NCBI RefSeq assembly: GCF_000282195.1
Contig: NZ_AKJT01000075.1
Location: 62,001-126,000 of the forward strand
DNA from: Pseudomonas sp. GM18
Lineage (GTDB): Bacteria; Pseudomonadota; Gammaproteobacteria; Pseudomonadales; Pseudomonadaceae
Direction: 5' to 3'
DNA: 64,000 nt
Shown here: positions 58,296-64,000 of the stretch, piece after piece
Layout of the letters: every line of letters starts with the position of its first letter
How positions within the stretch are numbered: position 1 is the stretch's first letter
Made by a program: the position numbers and the translations under genes
The notes under the pieces: generated by a model
What the model was told of the DNA's origin: nothing
Databases searched by the model: none
What the model saw: only the letters and a program-made list of their open reading frames with translations

Positions 58296-61241
58296 TCAGG
58301 CTTTCAAGCCGGCCTTGATCAGCAGGCTTGTCGGGTCAACGGCATCGATCTGTTGTGGCTCCAGGAATTGACTGGCGTACTGCAAGTAGATTTCGTCGTT
58401 GATGAACAGCCCGAACAATTCAGCGTCGATGTGGGCGTCACGGCACATGGTGGCCATGATGCCCAGCGCTTCGCTCAACGACTTGGCTTTCTTGTAGGGG
58501 CGATCGGCGGCGGTCAGCGCTTCGAAAATGTCGGCAATCGCCATCATCCGCGCCGGCAGGCTCATGTCTTCGCGCTTCAACCGTTTGGGATAACCGGTGC
58601 CGTCCATTTTTTCGTGGTGGCCGCCGGCGATCTCCGTGACGTTATTGAGGTGGCCGGGGAAGGGCAGGTGACTGAGCATCAGGATCGTCTGCACCATGTG
58701 GTGATTGATGATGTAACGCTCCTCGCGGGTCAGGGTGCCTCGGGTGATGCTCAGGTTGTAGAGTTCGCCCCGGTTGTACTTGTAGCGCGGCACGTCGAGC
58801 TTGAATCCCCAGGGATTGTCGGCCGGGATCAGCTCGCTGTCGGCGCGTTCGAGCAGATGCTCGGGTTTATCCGCCAACAGCGGCTCGCTGACCGGCAGGG
58901 TCGGCGCCGGGGTCCGGGCCTGGCGCCGGTTCTCTTCCCACGAAACGCCCAGTCGATCATCCAGGGTTCGGGTCCAGGTGCGTTGGGCGATGGTGTTCAA
59001 CCGTTGTAGATCGGCCTCGGCCATGGCCTCGCTGCCCAGGTTGCAGCGAGCCACAAACGCGAAATCATCGTCCAGCGCCGCCAGGCTCGCATCGCGCAAT
59101 TGCGCCAGATGCGCCTCGTCGCCGCCCCCGGCGATGGCCTGCCAATAGTTGATCCAGGCATCACGCTTGAGGACTTCGAAACGGGTGCGGATTTCGTGGA
59201 TGCGGTCGTACAAGGTCTCAAGTTTCGTGGCTTTGTCGACCACGTATTCAGGGGTGGTGACCTTGCCGCAATCATGCAGCCAGGCGGCGATGTGCAGCGC
59301 CTCCCATTCATCTTCGCTGGGCTGATAGCTGCTGAAGGCCGGGTCCTGACTGGCGGCGGCCGCCTGCGCCAACATCAGCGTCAGTGCCGGCACCCGCTGG
59401 CAGTGCCCACCGGTGTAGGGGCTCTTGGCATCGATTGCGCCGGCCAGCAATTGAATGAATGAGTCCAGCAGCTGCTTTTGCCTGGCTTGCAGGCGCTGAC
59501 TTTCGATACTCACGGCGGCTGCGCCAGACACTGCCTGGAGAAACGCGATGCGATCCGGGCGCAGTTTTTCCAGGTCGTTTTGCGTGCCGGTGTCGGCCAG
59601 CAGCAGGACCAGCAGGCCCACGGTTTCGTTATGGCGATTGTGCAGCCGAATACCGATCAGATGAACCCGCGGACACTCCATCGCGAGCAAGACTTTCTGC
59701 AGATCCCCCGCCTGTTCGAAGCCCAGAGAGGTGACGACATTGTCGGCGGTCGACAGTGTTTGCATCCACTGAGGGCTCTGCGAATCCTGGGGTACATGCC
59801 CTTGAATGTCGAATGACGGCAAGGCCTGTGAACTGCCGTTGATGACCAGCGCATGAGGTTCCACGCGATTTTCATCACCTTCGCGAAGGTAGATCAGACC
59901 GGCCTGGGCCTGGCCGATCTGCACGGTTTCAAACAACACCCGTTGCAGCAAGGGGGCGAAACGGGTTTCGGCGCTCAGGCTGTCGGTGATCCGGAAAAAA
60001 CTCGCCAGGGTGTCTTTCATCCGCGCCATCGACACGCTCAGTTGGTCGACTTCCAGCACCGGCGAGCGACGGCTGGCCGGAAAATTGAAATCGAAACTAC
60101 GAATCGCATCGGCTTCCTGCACCAGGGCGCGCAAGGGTTTGACCAGGATTCTGGAGGTCAGCCAACCCATGGGCAGGCACAACAGCAGCGTTGCCAGGGT
60201 AATCAGCGCGCCTTGCCAGCGCATGCGGTAGGCATCGACGAGCAATTCGTCCTCTGGCACCAGCAGCGCCAGTTGCAGCCCCTGGGGCCCACCCTCTTGC
60301 ATGCTGCTGCGCGCCACGATCCATTGACGACCCGCGGCGTTCAGGCGATTGATCTCAGGGGGACTGGTGAGCAGGGCCGCGAGGCTGGGGCTCAGGTCGG
60401 CGGCTTTGATCAGCCGGGCCGTCTGGTCATCGACGATCAGTTTGCTGCTGTCGGGGTAGGCGACGGCATTACCCTCGGCATCGAGCAGCACAATTTCAGT
60501 GCCGGGCGTCACCACATGTTTGGCCAGGGTCGCCGACAGTTCCGCCAGCGTAAGGTCGGCCCCCATCACCGCTTGCTCACCACTGCGCCGCGCCAGGGTC
60601 GTGCCGACATTGTGGGTGGAGAAAAACAGGTAGGGCTCGGTGGTGATCTGATCACGGTCGCTGCGGGCGCTGGAGAACCAGGTGCGGGTGCGTGGGTCGT
60701 AGATTTCGTCGGGGTTCTCCAGACGGCTGATGAGGGCCAGGTTCTGATCGAAAAACAAGGATTGGGAGCGGACCTGACCACTGCCTGGATGCTCGATACT
60801 CCATACCTGATACGCCGCGGTGTCCGGTGCCTTGAGCTGTGTTTTCAGGGCGACGCTGCGCAGGGGGCGAACCATGAAAAAGTCGCCATTGCCGTAGCCC
60901 AGGTACAGCGAGGCCAGGTCGGGGTTGTCCGTGAGCGATTGACTGAAGGGCTTGAGCAACGCCAGGCGTTGCTCAAGGTCGGGCGCCTGGGTTGCGGGAT
61001 TGTCCGCCAGCAGACTCAGCAGATGACGAATCGGCTCATAGGTGCGATGCAGGTCCAGACGGACATCCTGCTCGATGCGGTTGAAGAGCTTTTCACTGCT
61101 GGAAAGAATGATCCGGGTGGTTTGCCGATAGTTGAAAATGCCCAGCACCATCCCGGTCAGCAACAGCAGGAACGTGAACATCACGCTGATATGGATGTGC
61201 AGGGGAAACCGGCGTTGGTCCGGGCGCAGTGGGCTGGGCAT
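58296..61241 (-). CDS. Large HD-GYP sensor protein
   Basis: A 981-residue membrane protein. A helix at about 20-42, a periplasmic Cache-like domain (about 55-330), a second helix (about 345-365), HAMP, a GAF-like domain (about 430-580) and an HD-GYP domain. The HD part is HIAAWLHDCGKVTTPEYVVDKATKL and the later part has HHMVQTILML, GGHHEKMDGTGYPKR and DIFEALTAADRPYKK. About 225 residues lie between HD and GYP, far more than usual. GGAG nine bases before 61241 supports this start; 61256 and 61268 are alternatives. Likely a c-di-GMP phosphodiesterase. Confidence 0.88.
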   Translation of the reverse strand: MPSPLRPDQRRFPLHIHISVMFTFLLLLTGMVLGIFNYRQTTRIILSSSEKLFNRIEQDVRLDLHRTYEPIRHLLSLLADNPATQAPDLEQRLALLKPFSQSLTDNPDLASLYLGYGNGDFFMVRPLRSVALKTQLKAPDTAAYQVWSIEHPGSGQVRSQSLFFDQNLALISRLENPDEIYDPRTRTWFSSARSDRDQITTEPYLFFSTHNVGTTLARRSGEQAVMGADLTLAELSATLAKHVVTPGTEIVLLDAEGNAVAYPDSSKLIVDDQTARLIKAADLSPSLAALLTSPPEINRLNAAGRQWIVARSSMQEGGPQGLQLALLVPEDELLVDAYRMRWQGALITLATLLLCLPMGWLTSRILVKPLRALVQEADAIRSFDFNFPASRRSPVLEVDQLSVSMARMKDTLASFFRITDSLSAETRFAPLLQRVLFETVQIGQAQAGLIYLREGDENRVEPHALVINGSSQALPSFDIQGHVPQDSQSPQWMQTLSTADNVVTSLGFEQAGDLQKVLLAMECPRVHLIGIRLHNRHNETVGLLVLLLADTGTQNDLEKLRPDRIAFLQAVSGAAAVSIESQRLQARQKQLLDSFIQLLAGAIDAKSPYTGGHCQRVPALTLMLAQAAAASQDPAFSSYQPSEDEWEALHIAAWLHDCGKVTTPEYVVDKATKLETLYDRIHEIRTRFEVLKRDAWINYWQAIAGGGDEAHLAQLRDASLAALDDDFAFVARCNLGSEAMAEADLQRLNTIAQRTWTRTLDDRLGVSWEENRRQARTPAPTLPVSEPLLADKPEHLLERADSELIPADNPWGFKLDVPRYKYNRGELYNLSITRGTLTREERYIINHHMVQTILMLSHLPFPGHLNNVTEIAGGHHEKMDGTGYPKRLKREDMSLPARMMAIADIFEALTAADRPYKKAKSLSEALGIMATMCRDAHIDAELFGLFINDEIYLQYASQFLEPQQIDAVDPTSLLIKAGLKA

Positions 61242-61273
61242 TGCAGCTTTCTCCATGACGATGAACACACTGC

Positions 61274-64000
61274 TCAGCCTTCCAGCATAGTTAACGCTCC
61301 GTCATTCTGCTTTTTGTCGTGGCATGCAAGCTGTTGTTGCAACGCGTGATCCAGTTCGAGCATGGCGCGCTCCATGGACTTGCTGCAATCGGCCACTTGA
61401 TCGTGGTGGGGCCTGTTATTGCAGGCCTTTTCGAGCGCCTCGCAACTGTCGATCAGTCGGGAGGCCTGGACGATTCGCGCCGCTCCCTTGATTTTGTGGG
61501 CAATGTCGAGGAGTGACTGCCGGTCGTTTGACCGGGACAACGTCAGCAGCGTTTGCCGATCCAAGCGGTTGCTATTCAGCAGCTCAGTCAACAATCGCCG
61601 GTTCAGTGCCGGGTTGCCACCGGTCAACAGGTGCAGCCCCTCCAGACTGAACGCCGGGTCGCGGACCGTCGGTGCCATGCCTTCGATCCATTGGCTCAAG
61701 GCCGTCAGGCTGAGGGGTTTGAACAGGCAATCGTCCATCCCGGCTTGTTTGCAGCGTTGTCTTTCCTCCGGTTGTGCATTGGCGGTGAAACCCAGAACGG
61801 TACAGGCAGGGCGCTGCATGCGCCGTTCATGTTGGCGAATGGTACGGGCCATCTCATATCCGTTCATGATCGGCATGTTGCAATCGGCAATCACCAGGTC
61901 GAATGGCTGATCTTTCCACGCCTCCAATCCCGCCTCGCCATCCGCTGCGACCTTGAACCGATGCCCCAGAAACTCCAGTTGCTGGCACATGAGCAAGCGA
62001 TTGGCCGGGTGATCGTCGACCACCAGAACGTTCAAGGGGGCAGCGCTCTGGTGAATCTGTGGCTCGGCAATTTCCGGCATCTGTAAAGGCGGCAGGGTCG
62101 GCAGGTTCAGCGAAACCCGAACCTGAGTGCCGACCCCCAGCTGGCTGCTCAATTGCAGGCTGCCGCCCATCATTTCGCACAGATTGCGGCTGATCACCAG
62201 GCCCAACCCCGCACCGCCCCTGGGTAACTGGCCGGAGTTATCGGCCTGGACGAAAGGCTCGAACAGTCGCTGCTGATCCTGCTCGCTGATCCCGGCGCCA
62301 CTGTCCTCAACCAACAATTGCAGCTGCACACGGTCGGGCTCGTCGGTCGGTTGCAACTCGAGGCTGATCCTGACCTGACCCTGTTGCGTAAACTTGATTG
62401 CATTGCTGACCAGGTTGGACAGCACCTGTTTGAAACGCATCGGGTCCAACAGGACATCGGTCGCAGGTTTTGCAGGGTTGAGTGCCAGGTGCAGTCCGAG
62501 ATTTTTTTGCCGGGCCAGCCCGTCGAAGATCCGCACCACCGAGGCTACGGTTTCAGCCAGATTGACGCGCTCCGGGCTCAGGCTCAGACGTCCGGATTCG
62601 ATGCGCGCAATGTCGAGAATGTCCCCGATCAGTTCCAACAGGTCTTTTGCCGAGTGATACGCGACGTCGATGGCCGGTCGATCCGGGTGGTCGTGATCGA
62701 TACGTTTGAGTGTCAGTTCGAGCATGCCGATGATCGCATTCATCGGCGTGCGGATCTCATGGCTCATGGTTGCCAGAAAGGTGCTTTTAGCCCGGTTGGC
62801 TTCATCGGCGCGTTCTTTCGCCGCCTGCCGCTGTTTTATCTGGCGTCTCATATAGGCATTCCAGGCAACGGATATCAGCAGCAGTACGCCAGCGCCGGTA
62901 ACGATCTGATAGAACACTCGGTGATAGTTGCGCCAGGTACTTTGCGAGGCCGCCGAATAGCCACGCCAGCGGTTATTGATGATGCCCAGCTCTTCCGGTG
63001 CGATGCTCAATAGCGCCTTGTCGAGGATGGCATTCAGTTCTTTGGCGTCGCGCCCGGTCGCCAGGGAAAATGCCGCCTGTCGGGTGCCGATGGTGGCGGT
63101 GATCTGAAGTGTCTGTTCGAAGATCCGCGATGAGATGAAGTAATTGGCGATCACCAATGAGTTCACCGCACCTTCTGCTTTGCCCTCGGCGAGCAACTCC
63201 ACGGCACTGAACGTGTCTGGAGTTTCAACCAGGTTGATTCGCGGAAACTCGCTACGCAGGTAATCCACCAGTGGATTGCCCTGGGCAATGGCCAGGCGTT
63301 TGTCCTGCAGCTGGTTGAGGTTTGTCGGGCTGTCGGCCGCTTTGCGTGTCAGCAGGACAAAGGAGTTTTCCAGATAAGGGCGGCTGAAGTTCAATATCAT
63401 TTCACGCTGTGCGCTGGGGAGCAGGGCAGCGATCAGGTCGGCTTGCTGGTTAGCGATCTGCTCGACCATCTCGTCATCGCTTCGGCTGCGCTGGATCTCG
63501 AAGCGCAAACCGGTGCGCAATCTGATCAGTTCGAGCAGGTCAGCCGTGACACCCCGAAAGTTACCGTCGCTGTCAAAAAACGTCAGCGGCGCAAATGCTT
63601 CATTAACCACCACCCGCACAACCGGATGTTGCGCCAGCCAGCGTTCTTCGTGGTGGGTGAGTTGCAGTTTTTGATCGGTGAGAAGAATGTCGCTGCCGGC
63701 ACTCCAGCGTTTAGCGATGTTTTCCCGTTCGCTGGTGGGGATGGCCTTGAGTACCGCGTTAATGATCCTGAGCAGGTCCGGGTTGCCCTTCTGTACGGCA
63801 AAGCTGAAGCCATGGGCTTCGTGTTTACCGAAGTTGGCCATGCGGATGTTGTTCAGATACCCCTTATTGATCATGTAATGAGTTGAAATGGTGTCGCCGA
63901 GAAAAACGTCGGCCTGGTCGAAGGCAACCGCGTTGATTGCATTTTGGTAGGACGGGTAGGAGGTGATGATTGCCTTCGGATACAGCGCCCTGACTTCGTC
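61274..64000 (-). CDS. BvgS-like hybrid sensor kinase (5' part outside window)
   Basis: The frame stays open to the right edge, so the N-terminus is missing; about 908 residues are visible. Order: the end of a first solute-binding-type sensor domain (QADVFLGDTISTHYMINKG), a second complete one, a membrane helix (IVTGAGVLLLISVAW), HisKA with MSHEIRTPMNAIIGML, ATPase (NAIKFTQ, EDSGAGIS, GAGLGLV), a receiver with VIADCNMPIMNGYEMAR and a C-terminal Hpt with IAHKIKGAARIV. No PAS domain is present between the membrane and HisKA. It is followed at 32 bp by the HD-GYP gene, co-directional. Confidence 0.92.
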   Translation of the reverse strand, partial: DEVRALYPKAIITSYPSYQNAINAVAFDQADVFLGDTISTHYMINKGYLNNIRMANFGKHEAHGFSFAVQKGNPDLLRIINAVLKAIPTSERENIAKRWSAGSDILLTDQKLQLTHHEERWLAQHPVVRVVVNEAFAPLTFFDSDGNFRGVTADLLELIRLRTGLRFEIQRSRSDDEMVEQIANQQADLIAALLPSAQREMILNFSRPYLENSFVLLTRKAADSPTNLNQLQDKRLAIAQGNPLVDYLRSEFPRINLVETPDTFSAVELLAEGKAEGAVNSLVIANYFISSRIFEQTLQITATIGTRQAAFSLATGRDAKELNAILDKALLSIAPEELGIINNRWRGYSAASQSTWRNYHRVFYQIVTGAGVLLLISVAWNAYMRRQIKQRQAAKERADEANRAKSTFLATMSHEIRTPMNAIIGMLELTLKRIDHDHPDRPAIDVAYHSAKDLLELIGDILDIARIESGRLSLSPERVNLAETVASVVRIFDGLARQKNLGLHLALNPAKPATDVLLDPMRFKQVLSNLVSNAIKFTQQGQVRISLELQPTDEPDRVQLQLLVEDSGAGISEQDQQRLFEPFVQADNSGQLPRGGAGLGLVISRNLCEMMGGSLQLSSQLGVGTQVRVSLNLPTLPPLQMPEIAEPQIHQSAAPLNVLVVDDHPANRLLMCQQLEFLGHRFKVAADGEAGLEAWKDQPFDLVIADCNMPIMNGYEMARTIRQHERRMQRPACTVLGFTANAQPEERQRCKQAGMDDCLFKPLSLTALSQWIEGMAPTVRDPAFSLEGLHLLTGGNPALNRRLLTELLNSNRLDRQTLLTLSRSNDRQSLLDIAHKIKGAARIVQASRLIDSCEALEKACNNRPHHDQVADCSKSMERAMLELDHALQQQLACHDKKQNDGALTMLEG

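Noticed and set aside
59853..61349. 498-codon plus-strand frame opposite the HD-GYP gene
   Set aside because: Gln/Gly/Arg-rich shadow with no motif; opposite strand carries a well-defined multidomain protein.

Overview
The window is a stretch of core chromosome from a fluorescent Pseudomonas, most likely the P. fluorescens group. The evidence is GC-rich, densely packed DNA and a run of Pseudomonas hallmark genes: oprI, the EF-P arginine rhamnosyltransferase earP beside efp with Arg32, ospR beside gpx, sagS, and the ohr/ohrR pair. Palindromic repeats of the Pseudomonas REP type fill many intergenic gaps. The gene order from oprI to sagS largely follows, from memory, the PA2824-PA2853 interval of P. 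aeruginosa PAO1. I saw no phage, transposase, integrase, CRISPR array, rRNA or tRNA, and no toxin-antitoxin or defence island.

Layout. 1-4116: the 3' part of a FabF-type ketosynthase, a GntR/FCD regulator, a DUF1989 enzyme, a small membrane protein and an ethanolamine-type permease. 4324-12437: the high-affinity potassium system kdpFABC with sensor kdpD and regulator kdpE, preceded by a sequence very like the E. coli KdpE operator; a 110-bp palindromic element lies between kdpC and kdpD. 12574-22135: patatin phospholipase, lipoprotein, CHAD protein, thioesterase, Mpo1-like protein, chemoreceptor, tatD, an MltF-like transglycosylase, a DoxX protein, an unknown protein and greB. 22195-27841: a YbbA/YbbP-type ABC system divergent from tesA, an L,D-transpeptidase and oprI. 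28471-34478: an acetyltransferase, a type I DAHP synthase, a PilZ protein, a thioredoxin-like protein overlapping panE, a 5'-nucleotidase, a universal stress protein and cysB. 34492-37272: a variant Gre-family protein behind a small membrane protein, then earP and efp.

37430-48521: an HSL-type esterase, ohr and ohrR, two LysR regulators around a TauE/SafE permease, a DUF1127 protein, a YcaQ-type DNA glycosylase, a type II DAHP synthase, a spermidine synthase-like protein and the cold-shock helicase deaD. 48692-64000: a LigB-type dioxygenase, tpm, htpX, an alanine-type aminotransferase, the antioxidant run msrB-gpx-ospR, sagS, a DUF815 ATPase coupled to the free-methionine sulfoxide reductase msrC, a large HD-GYP sensor, and a BvgS-like hybrid kinase that runs off the right edge.

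How the genes work together. Four themes recur: potassium homeostasis (kdp), thiol and peroxide defence (ohr, ohrR, msrB, gpx, ospR, msrC, the thioredoxin-like protein), c-di-GMP and surface signalling (PilZ protein, HD-GYP protein, sagS, BvgS-like kinase), and aromatic amino-acid entry through two unrelated DAHP synthases. I did not find a clearly new multi-gene system. The best leads are smaller: a possible structured RNA near 28186-28316, a Gre-like protein with an altered acidic tip, an HD-GYP domain with a large internal insertion, matched operators before ohr and ohrR, and several tight divergent or convergent gene junctions.
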